DNA from: Mariprofundus ferrinatatus
GTDB lineage: Bacteria; Pseudomonadota; Zetaproteobacteria; Mariprofundales; Mariprofundaceae
Assembly (NCBI RefSeq): GCF_002795825.1
Contig: NZ_CP018800.1
Location: 248,001 to 312,000, forward strand
Length of the DNA stretch: 64,000 nucleotides
Reading direction: 5' to 3'
In this document: positions 36,110 through 44,558 of the stretch, one piece after another
How positions within the stretch are numbered: the stretch's first letter is position 1
Layout: each line of letters starts with the position of its first letter
The notes under the pieces: model-generated
Told to the model about the DNA's origin: nothing
What the model saw: only the letters and a program-made list of their open reading frames with translations
Databases searched by the model: none
Program-made: the position numbers and the translations under genes

Positions 36110-36301
36110 ATGCAGTTGGCTGATTATTTTATTACGGCAGTTTTCATTATCCTCGGCCTTACAGGCCTGGCCGTTGCCTATGAATCGTTCAAAAAAGCCT
36201 CACCCACAAAGAAGGTGATCTGGCTGGCCGTTGTTCTGGCTGCTGTCACCGGCGCAGTTCTTGTTTTCAGTTATCCCGAACTCCTCCGCAAGACAGGGTG
36301 A
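36110..36301 (+). CDS. Small membrane protein, 63 residues
   Basis: A short protein with two hydrophobic helices (FITAVFIILGLTGLAVAY and KVIWLAVVLAAVTGAVLVF) joined by a basic loop (ESFKKASPTKK). GGAGGACAT directly before the ATG is one of the best ribosome sites in the window, supporting real translation. No family recognised. It follows the two permease genes and might be a small accessory subunit, but nothing in the sequence proves this. Confidence 0.72.
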   Translation: MQLADYFITAVFIILGLTGLAVAYESFKKASPTKKVIWLAVVLAAVTGAVLVFSYPELLRKTG

Positions 36302-36446
36302 TCAGTTTATCTGCCCAGTCCGGACAAATCTGGGTACCACTGGATTGAGGCTATCGCTCTAGCATTCTGAACGTCTTTGATCGGCCAGAATCGGTTGTTC
36401 AACAATGAACATTCACTTGTGCTTCGAGAAGTTTTAAAGTCAATAT

Positions 36447-37181
36447 TTAATCACGCATACCAGCATTTTGTTCAAACCGATATAAGTGTTCATTAAGTAT
36501 ATCTACATGAGCTTTTTTCCCAAATGCCTTGCAGACAATTATGTGGCTAATAAAACCTCTATACACATAATTCCAGAGATCATCAGCATGTGCTTCCATC
36601 ATTGGAGTGCCTAACATTCCACTTGTATGAAAATGGGGTGGATTGCCTCCATACATATCCATGATGTGAGGAGAAGCGCCATGCACGTACCCTGAATATG
36701 CCTTGCTTAAGGTTCTTACTGCCTCTTGATGGGTAGTATCTCCATCAATTCTTGCTAGATAAGCTTGAATCTTTTTTCTTGGAATCATTGGTCGTTTTTG
36801 TCTAGATCCCATCATGGTCCCTGACTCATCAATCTCTTCTTCCCAGAACGCATCTAGGAAGCGCTCATGAAGCTCTGTAATAGAGTCATTTGTCACCGCG
36901 TATACTAGGAAATCAATGTCTTCATTAGTTTCATCAATTGCGCGCTGAAGTGCTGCTTGCTCTTGAACAAAACCATGATTTAATAATAAGAGAGCAGCCC
37001 TTACCAGACTTTGCACTCGAGCGAGTTTTTGAATTATGGCTTGGTATATATCTTTATCTTTGTACCTATAGGCAAAACCAAATGAAAGCTGAACAAACTG
37101 AGGCGCGCTTGGCATTGAACTCTCCAAGTCTTGAAACGTAGAATCCATTAGTTCGAGCATTTGTTCGATGTCTGTTTTCAT
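36447..37181 (-). CDS. AT-rich hypothetical protein
   Basis: About 244 residues, no family recognised with confidence. Mostly helical, with a stretch (ARVQSLVRAALLLLNHGFVQ) reminiscent of helical HEPN/DUF5677-like proteins, and a His-rich segment near residues 170-190 (YVHGASPHIMDMYGG, PPHFHTSGM). No signal peptide or membrane segment. The start MKTDIEQM at 37181 is chosen; a codon at 37193 is also possible. The base composition (about 40% GC) is clearly lower than in the flanking genes, suggesting acquisition from elsewhere. Flanks on both sides are short AT-rich non-coding stretches. Confidence 0.75.
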   Translation of the reverse strand: MKTDIEQMLELMDSTFQDLESSMPSAPQFVQLSFGFAYRYKDKDIYQAIIQKLARVQSLVRAALLLLNHGFVQEQAALQRAIDETNEDIDFLVYAVTNDSITELHERFLDAFWEEEIDESGTMMGSRQKRPMIPRKKIQAYLARIDGDTTHQEAVRTLSKAYSGYVHGASPHIMDMYGGNPPHFHTSGMLGTPMMEAHADDLWNYVYRGFISHIIVCKAFGKKAHVDILNEHLYRFEQNAGMRD

Positions 37182-37406
37182 AGAGAAAGCCAAGCTAGCA
37201 TTATTTGAACGGCAGTTAGTACTATAAGAAGAAAAGCTACAAAAAACAGCCCTCTTTGCTGCTTAGCTGAGGATCAATGAGATCATAATTCGAGGGCATA
37301 ATACATTAACTCCCAATGTCTAGAGTTGGCCGCATCTTGCCGGTCGCCACAGGCGATAGTCGGCCATGAACGGCCCTTCGCTGGACAAATGTGAAATGCA
37401 AATTGG

Positions 37407-37907
37407 TCAGTTTCCGTGGCTTGATTTCATTATGTCTGCCTCTAATTCTTCTGCTGCTGCTGCTGCAGATACTGCCACATCAGCTACCGCTTCCGCCGCT
37501 GAATCTGCCACGGCCTTAACCGCCAGGGCGGAGTTTGTTTGAGCCTCTAGCGCAACATGTGCAGCTTCTGCGATATGCGCTTTTAACGCTTCTGCAACAT
37601 CTTTAAATAATTTCACCTTGTCCAATAACACGCGGCCGCGCTCCTCAGCCTTATCTTGTGCGAGGGTGGCTGCAATCTCTACAATTTGGGCAGCCAATTC
37701 GGTTGCATCTGAAGCTTTTTTAGCAGCCTCTTTCACCCGCTCTGCTGTTTGTTTTGCAGCTTGCTCCGCTTGCTTAGCATGGTTATGAATCAAGGCTATA
37801 GCGTCCGTATAGCGCTGGCTCGTGATGCGATAACCTTCACGAAGGTTCATAATTTCCTGATGCATTTCTACTAGCCTTAGCTGTAATGCTTCTGTTTCCT
37901 TGTCCAT
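37407..37907 (-). CDS. Alanine-rich coiled-coil protein B
   Basis: About 166 residues, nearly all predicted helix with heptad-like spacing and many Ala, Glu and Lys. The N-terminal 40 residues (EIMNLREGYRITSQRYTDAIAL) match those of the upstream protein at 38938-39429, so the two are paralogues. No signal peptide or membrane helix. ATG at 37907 follows GGAGG by five bases. It lies 31 bases after the PAS-HD-GYP gene and ends the three-gene cluster. Function unknown; a coiled-coil partner or scaffold of the phosphodiesterase is a guess from context. Confidence 0.8.
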   Translation of the reverse strand: MDKETEALQLRLVEMHQEIMNLREGYRITSQRYTDAIALIHNHAKQAEQAAKQTAERVKEAAKKASDATELAAQIVEIAATLAQDKAEERGRVLLDKVKLFKDVAEALKAHIAEAAHVALEAQTNSALAVKAVADSAAEAVADVAVSAAAAAEELEADIMKSSHGN

Positions 37908-37938
37908 ACAAGCCTCCATACCGTTATTCGCCCATCAA

Positions 37939-38921
37939 TCAGGCAAAGGCAAACCTGTTTTGTGCAAAAAGCTTCAGGCAGGCATCAACCACATCGGCAT
38001 CGTAGCTTGTGCCCCGCCCCCTCTGGATTTCCTCCAATGCCCGGTCGATGCCCAAACTGGCGCGATAGGGTCGATGGCTCGACATCGCCTCGACCACGTC
38101 GGCCACCGCCACGATGCGGGCTTCCAGGCAAATCTGCTCGCCCTTCAACCCCTGCGGATAGCCGGAGCCATCCAGCCGCTCGTGATGCTGGTGGGCGATA
38201 TCCGCCACCGGCCAGGGGAACTCGATACCTTTCAGAATATTGAAGCCCTCATCCGAATGGGTCTTAACCAGACTGTATCAAGCTCGGTCAGATTCCCTGG
38301 CTTGCTCAAGATTTCGGCCGGCAGGTGAAGCTTGCCGATATCGTGAATGATTGCCCCCATTCGTACGCCTTCAATCACCTCCGCATCCAGCCCCAACTCC
38401 TGGGCAATGGCTCTGGCCAGTTTTGCTACGCGCAGCTGATGGCCGGCGGTATAAGGGTCTCTGGACTCAACCGCATTTGAAATGACCTGAATTGTTCCTA
38501 TAAGACCTTTCCTTATACGTATAAGAGACTCTTTAAGATGTTCACTGGCCTCATTTCTTTCCGTCAAATCACGAATAAAAGCAATGAAGATGGGTTCATC
38601 ATCACTCTCAGTGGGAACAATGGTCAGTTCCACTGGAACAATTGAACCATTCTTGTGCAACGCGTTAATTTCCACATGCTGGTTGAGAACTTTATGCTCG
38701 CCCGTCTCAAGGTAATGCTTAAGCCCTGCAGTATGTGCATCCCTAAGTTCAGGCGGGATAATGGTTTCAGTCAGATTTCTGCCAACTGCTTCATCATGAC
38801 TGAATCCAAACAGGCGCTCTGCTTTAGGATTCCAATCCAAAATCTTTCCCTGGATATCCATACTAACAAAAGCATTCCGGGCATTATCAATAATGGCACT
38901 CGTGTATTTGTTCGCCTTCAC
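37939..38921 (-). pseudogene. PAS-HD-GYP protein gene interrupted by a one-base deletion
   Basis: A PAS domain (about residues 1-125, NAFVSMDIQGKILDWNPKAE) precedes an HD-GYP domain that is split between two frames. The first frame carries ESRDPYTAGHQLRVAKLA, IIHDIGKLHLPAEILSKPGN and then runs to a stop. The second, from about 38280 down to 37939, carries SDEGFNILKGIEFPWPVADI, HHERLDGSGYP and SSHRPYRASLG. Inserting one base between 38277 and 38278 restores TELEYSLVKTH and one 327-residue protein with all HD-GYP motifs, so this is a fresh lesion or a sequencing error. The start is probably GTG at 38919-38921; it lies 16 bases after the upstream coiled-coil gene. Confidence 0.85.
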
Positions 38922-38937
38922 AATGATGTGTATCCCG

Positions 38938-39429
38938 TTATGACTGTTTATTCGCCCCACGGGCAGACTGGTTCGCCTCGTTGGCCAGCTTGACCGCTTC
39001 GGCAGCCGCTTCGACGGCAATCCGCGAAGATTCTGCCGCCTCTGCCGACAGCTTCTTGGCCAGTTCCTCAGCCTGGTGTGCCGCGGCGGTCGCCGCCGCT
39101 GATGCAGCAGCTGCAGCTGCAGCCGCAGCTTCCGCCGCAGCTTCCGCCGCCTGGGCAGCAGCATCCGCTGCCGCTTCTGCTGCCTCAACGACAGCATGGA
39201 CTGCCGCCTCTTTGGCGGCTATTGCAGCGCGAGCCGCTGCGTCCTTCGATTTAGTGGCAGCTATCGAGGCGCGCTTGGCAGCGACCGTTGCCTGGTTGGT
39301 CAGCTCTTTCAGAACAGCCAGTGAATCGGTATAGCGCGTGTTCACAATGACATAGCCTTCGCGCAGGTTTTTAACTTCCAGCTCAAGTTGCACCAGCCGG
39401 TCGTACACCTTTTGAATATCTTCGCTCAT
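38938..39429 (-). CDS. Alanine-rich coiled-coil protein A
   Basis: 163 residues. The N-terminal part (LELEVKNLREGYVIVNTRYTDSLAVL) matches the downstream protein B; the rest is a very Ala-rich helix (an almost unbroken run of Ala with Glu and Lys at intervals, about residues 50-150), typical of long rigid coiled coils or cytoplasmic stalks. No membrane helix or signal peptide. GGGAGATTGCT precedes the ATG at 39429. First gene of the cluster with the PAS-HD-GYP gene and protein B. No function can be assigned. Confidence 0.8.
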   Translation of the reverse strand: MSEDIQKVYDRLVQLELEVKNLREGYVIVNTRYTDSLAVLKELTNQATVAAKRASIAATKSKDAAARAAIAAKEAAVHAVVEAAEAAADAAAQAAEAAAEAAAAAAAAASAAATAAAHQAEELAKKLSAEAAESSRIAVEAAAEAVKLANEANQSARGANKQS

Positions 39430-39793
39430 AGCAATCTCCCGATTGGAGCCTGAGCCCCTTCATTCCCATAGTGGATATGTTGAATATAGTCCCTTTTGGG
39501 AAAAGATGAAACTGTTCTCCCTGATGGGAGAGAAAGTGGCTATGGAGGCGCTTGTTTAGGTATGGCACAATTTAATCAAATTGAACGAAGGGCCGGAGAT
39601 GGCCGGAATCCGCCACTCACAACGATTTATTTTTAGTCTCAACAGTATTCCTGAGCAGGGCTCGAACTAAGGGCCAGGTGAACACCTTGTTATACTAACG
39701 CGCCGGATTAGGGGATTTGCTCTTGTCGTGCAGTGATGAGACAGGTTGTATTGTGGTTATGCCAAGCGAGCGCTTACGGGGAGTCTATTTGAT
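39430..39793 (+). other. Non-coding gap with two small hairpins
   Basis: 364 bases between the divergent coiled-coil gene and nagZ. TCCC-TTTT-GGGA at about 39480-39491 and TTCTCCC-TGAT-GGGAGA at about 39514-39530 form two small hairpins in what would be the leader of the coiled-coil gene. An AT-rich stretch at 39550-39650 probably holds promoters. No gene or known RNA is recognised here. Confidence 0.5.
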
Positions 39794-40696
39794 ATGATGC
39801 ATAAACAGCTGATGATTGGGCTGGAGGGCACCCTGCTCACCGAGCAGGAGCGGGCGTGGCTGAAGCGGTGGCCGCCGCTGGGGGTGATCCTCTTCGCCCG
39901 CAACATCGAAAGTCCCGAACAGGTAACGGCGCTGCTGGATGATGTACGCAGCTGCACCGGAGCCGATACATGGGCTGCAATCGATGAGGAGGGGGGCAGG
40001 GTCAACCGCATTCCGTGGGCGCCATTCAACAGTCGCCGCCACCCCGCCGAATATGGCGAGCGCTATCTCACCGACCCAGAAGCGGCAAAGAGGGCGGTTT
40101 ACGAAGATAACCTTGTGGTCGGCAAGGCGCTGAAAGCGCTCGGCTTCACCCACAACTGCGCCCCCGACCTCGATCTTTTCCACGAAAGTGGTCACGCCAT
40201 TATCGGCAAGCGCGCCTATTCAGGGGATGTCGAAATAGTCACAGCCCTTGGTGAGGCGTGCATGCGGGGCCTAAGCGATGCCGGTATCGAGGGGGTGGGC
40301 AAACATTTCCCGGGTCACGGCCGCGCCAATGCCGACTCACATGTGGCGGTGCCCGAGGTGACGGCATCTCTGGACCTGCTGATTCGGGAGGCGCAGACAT
40401 TCGCACGCCTGATCGAAGCGGGTATGAAACACGTGATGAGCGCGCATGTGATCTGCTCCGAAGTGGAGAACCGGGTGGCGACACTTTCCCCCTTCTGGTT
40501 GCAGGAGGTGTTGCGCCAGCGCTTCGGATTCGATGGCAAAATCTGGAGCGATGACCTCTGCATGAAAGGGGTTGGCGAGGATGTGTTGCATGCGGCACGC
40601 GAGGCCAGAGAGGCGGGCTGCGATATCCTGCTGGTCTGCATGCCGGATGGCGTGGCCGATGTTTACAACAGTTTTGACATGGGAGAAGTGTCTTGA
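39794..40696 (+). CDS. nagZ: Beta-N-acetylhexosaminidase NagZ
   Basis: Glycoside hydrolase family 3 enzyme that removes GlcNAc from anhydromuropeptides in peptidoglycan recycling. 300 residues with AIDEEGGRVNRI, the diagnostic KHFPGHG loop carrying the catalytic histidine, then ANADSH, and the nucleophile aspartate in WSDDLCMKGV. The start at 39794 is ten bases after GGGGAG; the frame is open upstream to 39746 without support. It has the short, single-domain NagZ form. The next gene overlaps its stop codon. Confidence 0.93.
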   Translation: MMHKQLMIGLEGTLLTEQERAWLKRWPPLGVILFARNIESPEQVTALLDDVRSCTGADTWAAIDEEGGRVNRIPWAPFNSRRHPAEYGERYLTDPEAAKRAVYEDNLVVGKALKALGFTHNCAPDLDLFHESGHAIIGKRAYSGDVEIVTALGEACMRGLSDAGIEGVGKHFPGHGRANADSHVAVPEVTASLDLLIREAQTFARLIEAGMKHVMSAHVICSEVENRVATLSPFWLQEVLRQRFGFDGKIWSDDLCMKGVGEDVLHAAREAREAGCDILLVCMPDGVADVYNSFDMGEVS

Positions 40697-41907
40697 GAAG
40701 TGTCGTTGAGAACAGGCTCCTGTTTGCCATGCTGGCAGCCATTGTGGCTGGCGGCATCTCCGGATATGTCTGGGGCGAAGCGATGGAGTCGGTGGCCTGG
40801 CTTGGAGAGCTATTTCTCACCACGCTCAAAATGCTGATTATCCCGCTGGTGGCAGCAAGCATTATCACCGGCGTGGCAGGATTGGGTGATGTGAGAAAAC
40901 TCGGCCGCATGGGTGGCCTCTCGGTCGCCTACTATGCCGTTACCACGCTGATTGCAGTTTCCATCGGATTGATGATGGCCAACCTCTGGCAGCCGGGTGT
41001 TGGTGTAGATTTGACCGCAGGTGGCGAAGCGCCCGAGCCGAAGGCGGGGGATGTCGGTATCACCGACCTGATTCTCTCCTTGGTGCACCCCAATATCATC
41101 GATGCTGCCGCTAATCTCAAACTGTTGCCGGTGATCGTATTCTGCATGCTCTTTGCGGCGGGGCTCTCCACCCTAGGCGAGCGGGGGCAGCCTGTGCTCT
41201 CCTTCTTCGAAGGGGTGAACGAGGCGATGATGAAGATTGTCGAATGGGTGATGGTGTTTGCGCCGGTCGGCGTTTTTGCGCTGATCGCCTCCAAGCTCGG
41301 TTCGGCAGGCGGTGGCGAGGCATTTTTCGCCCAGCTGGCCGGGCTGGCCAAATATGCGGCGGCCGTGATCTCGGGGCTGCTCTCGCACATGGTGGTGCTC
41401 TCTGTGCTGCTTATGCTGCTGGCGCGCCGCGCCATCCTCGAATATCTGCGCCATATGGCAACGGCGCTGATGACCGCTTTCTCTACCGCCTCATCGAGTG
41501 CGACGCTGCCGCTTACCATGGAAGGGGTGAAAATGGCCGGTGTCGATAAAAAGGCGCGCCGTTTTGTGCTGCCGCTGGGGGCGACTATCAACATGGATGG
41601 TACCGCCCTCTATGAGGCGGTGGCGGTGCTCTTTATCGCCCAGGCCTACGGCATAGATCTTACCTTCGGTCAGCAGATGCTGGTGTTGTTAACGGCCACG
41701 ATGGCTGCGATCGGGGCTGCTGGCATACCCGAAGCGGGGCTGGTGACGATGGTGATCGTGCTTGAGGCTGTCGGGCTGCCGTTGGAGGGGATCGGCCTGA
41801 TTCTGGCCATTGACTGGTTCCTTGACCGCTGCCGGACCACGGTCAATGTATTCGGTGATTCGGTCGGTGCTGCAGTGATCGCCAACCTGATGCGTCCGAA
41901 AGGGTAG
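40693..41907 (+). CDS. Dicarboxylate/amino acid:cation symporter (DAACS family)
   Basis: Membrane symporter of 404 residues with eight helices and two re-entrant loops. Hallmarks are the serine-rich hairpin STASSSATLPLTMEGVK, then the NMDGTALYE motif that binds cation and substrate, AAGIPEAGLVTMVIVL and the final LDRCRTTVNVFGDSVGA. Glutamate, aspartate or C4-dicarboxylates are the usual substrates. The start is TTG at 40693, overlapping the nagZ stop by four bases, which suggests coupling. Confidence 0.92.
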   Translation: MRSVVENRLLFAMLAAIVAGGISGYVWGEAMESVAWLGELFLTTLKMLIIPLVAASIITGVAGLGDVRKLGRMGGLSVAYYAVTTLIAVSIGLMMANLWQPGVGVDLTAGGEAPEPKAGDVGITDLILSLVHPNIIDAAANLKLLPVIVFCMLFAAGLSTLGERGQPVLSFFEGVNEAMMKIVEWVMVFAPVGVFALIASKLGSAGGGEAFFAQLAGLAKYAAAVISGLLSHMVVLSVLLMLLARRAILEYLRHMATALMTAFSTASSSATLPLTMEGVKMAGVDKKARRFVLPLGATINMDGTALYEAVAVLFIAQAYGIDLTFGQQMLVLLTATMAAIGAAGIPEAGLVTMVIVLEAVGLPLEGIGLILAIDWFLDRCRTTVNVFGDSVGAAVIANLMRPKG

Positions 41908-42015
41908 CTAGAACCATCTTTTCGGAGATGTAATAAATAATTGCATGCCTGTTGCGCTGTCGCTATTGTTCGCCGCCCTAATGAAAAGGAAAGAAATAAA
42001 GAGGTAACAACGTTC

Positions 42016-42285
42016 ATGTCTTTGGCGCTGGAAGAAAAAAACACAATTATCGAGAAGTACCGTCGCAGCGAAGGCGATACAGGCTCCCCTGAAGTGCAGG
42101 TTGCTCTGCTGACTGCACGTATTAATCAGTTATCCGGTCACTTTAAAGACCATCATAAAGATCACCACTCCCGTCGCGGCCTGCTGAAAATGGTCGGCCA
42201 GCGTCGTAACCTGCTCGGCTACCTTAAGAATAAGGATTTCGGCCGTTATCGCACCCTGATCGAAAGTCTGGGACTGCGTCGCTAA
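42016..42285 (+). CDS. rpsO: 30S ribosomal protein S15
   Basis: Primary 16S rRNA-binding protein, 89 residues, the usual length. [47 protein letters not shown] and RRNLLGYLK are all typical. ATG at 42016 with GAGGT at 42001-42005 upstream. It is followed by a terminator-like hairpin and then pnp, the classical rpsO-pnp order. Confidence 0.98.
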   Translation: MSLALEEKNTIIEKYRRSEGDTGSPEVQVALLTARINQLSGHFKDHHKDHHSRRGLLKMVGQRRNLLGYLKNKDFGRYRTLIESLGLRR

Positions 42286-42294
42286 GAAACATTG

Positions 42295-42322
42295 AGGCGG
42301 CCCCTTGTGGGCCGCCTTTTTT
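42295..42322 (+). terminator. Terminator-like hairpin between rpsO and pnp
   Basis: AGGCGGCCC and GGGCCGCCT form a stem with a CTTGT loop, followed by six T. In E. coli this interval holds a partial terminator and processing site; similar attenuation is likely here. Confidence 0.85.
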
Positions 42323-42376
42323 CTTTTTGTCGGTTCTATCCAAGCCAAGGGCATGTGCGATTAAAAGGAATATATA

Positions 42377-44482
42377 ATGTTTGATGTAAAGACTACCCAG
42401 GCCGAAGTTGGTGGCCGCACAATCTCATTTGAAACAGGGCGCGTGGCCCGTCAGGCCGGTGGTTCGGTTCTGGCTCAGGTCGGCGACGTTGTTGTTCACG
42501 TTGCTGCAACTGCTGCCAAACAGCCACTGCAGGGCGTGGATTTCATGCCACTGACTGTTCACTACCAGGAAAAAACATACGCAGCCGGCCGTTTTCTCGG
42601 CGGTTTCTTCAAGCGTGAAGGCCGTCCCTCAGAGAAGGAGACACTCACCTCCCGCCTGATCGACCGTCCGATCCGCCCGCTCTTCCCGAAAGGCTACTTT
42701 CATGAGACTCAGGTGATTGCGACTGTTGTTTCAGCCGATGAAAGCACCAACCCTGATATCATCGCGATTAACGGCGTTTCTGCTGCACTCTCCATTTCCG
42801 ATGTGCCATTTGCCGAGCCGATCGCCGCTTCCCGTGTTGGCCTGATCGATGGCGAGTTCGTACTGAACCCGACTTATGAGCAGATGGAAGAGTCCAAGCT
42901 GGACCTGATTGTTGCCGGTACACGCGATGCGGTACTGATGATCGAGTCTGAAGCGAAAGAGCTTTCTGAAGAGCAGATGATCGATGCGATCATCTTCGGT
43001 CAGGAGGGCTACCAGCCGGTTCTTGATGCGATCGAAGCGCTGGTGAAGGTTGCCGGTAAAGAGAAGCTTGTAGTTGAACTGGCAGGAAACGATGCGGTGA
43101 AGGAGGCTGTCAAAGCTGCATTTGAAGCCGATGTTCGTGATGCCTATGCAACCGTCGACAAATCTGCCCGCGCAGCCAAGATCGAAGCATTCCGTGCAGC
43201 CGCACAGACCCAGCTGGCAGGTACTGAAGAGAATCCGGGCCAGTTTACATCTAACGATGTGAGCTCTGCCATGAAGAACCTCGAGAAGGATGTGGTTCGC
43301 CGCTCCATTATCGATGGCAACCCGCGTATCGATGGCCGAAAAACCGATCAGGTTCGTGCCATTGACTGTCAGATTGGCGTACTGCCACGCACGCACGGCT
43401 CCGCCCTGTTTACACGTGGTGAAACCCAGGCACTGGTTACCATCACGCTTGGAACCGAGTCCGACATGCAGATGACCGAGTCGCTGGAAGGTGTGGCCAA
43501 GCAGCGTTTCATGCTGCACTACAACTTCCCGCCATACTCTGTGGGTGAAGCGCGTCGCTTCGGACCTCCGGGACGCCGCGAGATTGGCCACGGTCGCCTT
43601 GCCCGCCGTGGTATCGAAGCTGTACTGCCAGCCATGGATGATTTTGGTTATGCGATCCGTTCGGTTTCCGAGATTACCGAGTCCAACGGTTCATCTTCGA
43701 TGGCTTCTGTCTGCGGCACCTCGCTGGCGCTGATGGATGCGGGTGTTCCTACCAAGGCAGCTGTTGCAGGCGTGGCCATGGGCCTGATCCTCGAGAAGGA
43801 TGGTTATGCCGTTCTGACCGACATCCTCGGTGATGAAGATCATCTGGGCGATATGGACTTTAAGGTGGCCGGTACCCGCGATGGTGTTACCACGCTGCAG
43901 CTCGACATCAAGATCGGCGGCTTGACCCGTGAGATCATGCGTGAGGCTCTCGGTCAGGCACATGCAGGCCGTATGCACATCCTTGATGAGATGGCCAAGT
44001 GCATTGATGCACCGCGCGGTTCCATCGCCGACCATGCCCCTCGCATGATTACCATGAAGATCAATCCGGACAAGATTCGCGAAGTGATCGGTGCCGGCGG
44101 CAAGGTGATCCGTGGTATCGTTGAAGAGAGCGGTGCCAAGATTGATCTTGAAGATGACGGCACGATCAAGATCTTCGCGGTCACCGGTGAGGCCGGTGAA
44201 AAGGCGAAGAAGATGATCGAGGATATCGTGGCCGAGGTTGAGGTCGGTGCGATCTACACCGGCAAGGTTGTGAAGCTGATGGACTTCGGCGCATTCGTAC
44301 GCGTTGTCGGCGGAACTGACGGTCTGGTGCATATCTCACAGATTGCCAACCACCGTGTCGATAAGGTTGCCGATGAGCTTTCCGAAGGTCAGGAAGTGCG
44401 TGTGAAGGTACTGGATGTCGATCGAAACGGCCGTATCCGTCTCTCCATGAAGGCACTTCTCGACGACAACGCCGAGAGCTGA
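42377..44482 (+). CDS. pnp: Polyribonucleotide nucleotidyltransferase
   Basis: Phosphorolytic 3'-5' exoribonuclease and degradosome component. 701 residues: two RNase PH-like domains (RFLGGFFKREGRPSEKE in the first, HYNFPPYSVGEARRFGPPGRREIGHGRLA in the second), a KH domain (MKINPDKIREVIGAGGKVIR) and a C-terminal S1 domain (GKVVKLMDFGAFVRVVGGTDGLVH). AAAAGGAATATATA precedes the ATG. The following hairpin probably ends this transcript. Confidence 0.98.
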   Translation: MFDVKTTQAEVGGRTISFETGRVARQAGGSVLAQVGDVVVHVAATAAKQPLQGVDFMPLTVHYQEKTYAAGRFLGGFFKREGRPSEKETLTSRLIDRPIRPLFPKGYFHETQVIATVVSADESTNPDIIAINGVSAALSISDVPFAEPIAASRVGLIDGEFVLNPTYEQMEESKLDLIVAGTRDAVLMIESEAKELSEEQMIDAIIFGQEGYQPVLDAIEALVKVAGKEKLVVELAGNDAVKEAVKAAFEADVRDAYATVDKSARAAKIEAFRAAAQTQLAGTEENPGQFTSNDVSSAMKNLEKDVVRRSIIDGNPRIDGRKTDQVRAIDCQIGVLPRTHGSALFTRGETQALVTITLGTESDMQMTESLEGVAKQRFMLHYNFPPYSVGEARRFGPPGRREIGHGRLARRGIEAVLPAMDDFGYAIRSVSEITESNGSSSMASVCGTSLALMDAGVPTKAAVAGVAMGLILEKDGYAVLTDILGDEDHLGDMDFKVAGTRDGVTTLQLDIKIGGLTREIMREALGQAHAGRMHILDEMAKCIDAPRGSIADHAPRMITMKINPDKIREVIGAGGKVIRGIVEESGAKIDLEDDGTIKIFAVTGEAGEKAKKMIEDIVAEVEVGAIYTGKVVKLMDFGAFVRVVGGTDGLVHISQIANHRVDKVADELSEGQEVRVKVLDVDRNGRIRLSMKALLDDNAES

Positions 44483-44500
44483 TGCATCTGAGACAAACCG

Positions 44501-44535
44501 GAAAGAGGCGGGCTTTATGCCTGCCTCTTTCTATT
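44501..44535 (+). terminator. Terminator after pnp
   Basis: GAAAGAGGCGGGC and GCCTGCCTCTTTC form a long stem around a short AT loop, followed by TATTT. The T run is interrupted, so termination may be partial. Confidence 0.65.
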
Positions 44536-44558
44536 TAAGGATACAAAGATTGAATGCG

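Noticed and set aside
38981-39334. Plus-strand open frame rich in alanine and serine, antisense to coiled-coil protein A
   Set aside because: Repetitive GC-rich alanine codons leave the opposite strand open as well. The minus-strand gene has the ribosome site, the paralogue and the operon context.
39558-39580. TGGCACAATTTAATC as a sigma-54 promoter
   Set aside because: The TGGCAC half fits, but there is no TTGC at the -12 position and the next plus-strand gene is more than 200 bases away.
39645-39705. Minus-strand stretch recalling a tRNA (TTAGTATAAC and GTTCGAGCC)
   Set aside because: The acceptor and T-arm strands do not pair and the putative anticodon loop is only two bases. At most a decayed fragment.
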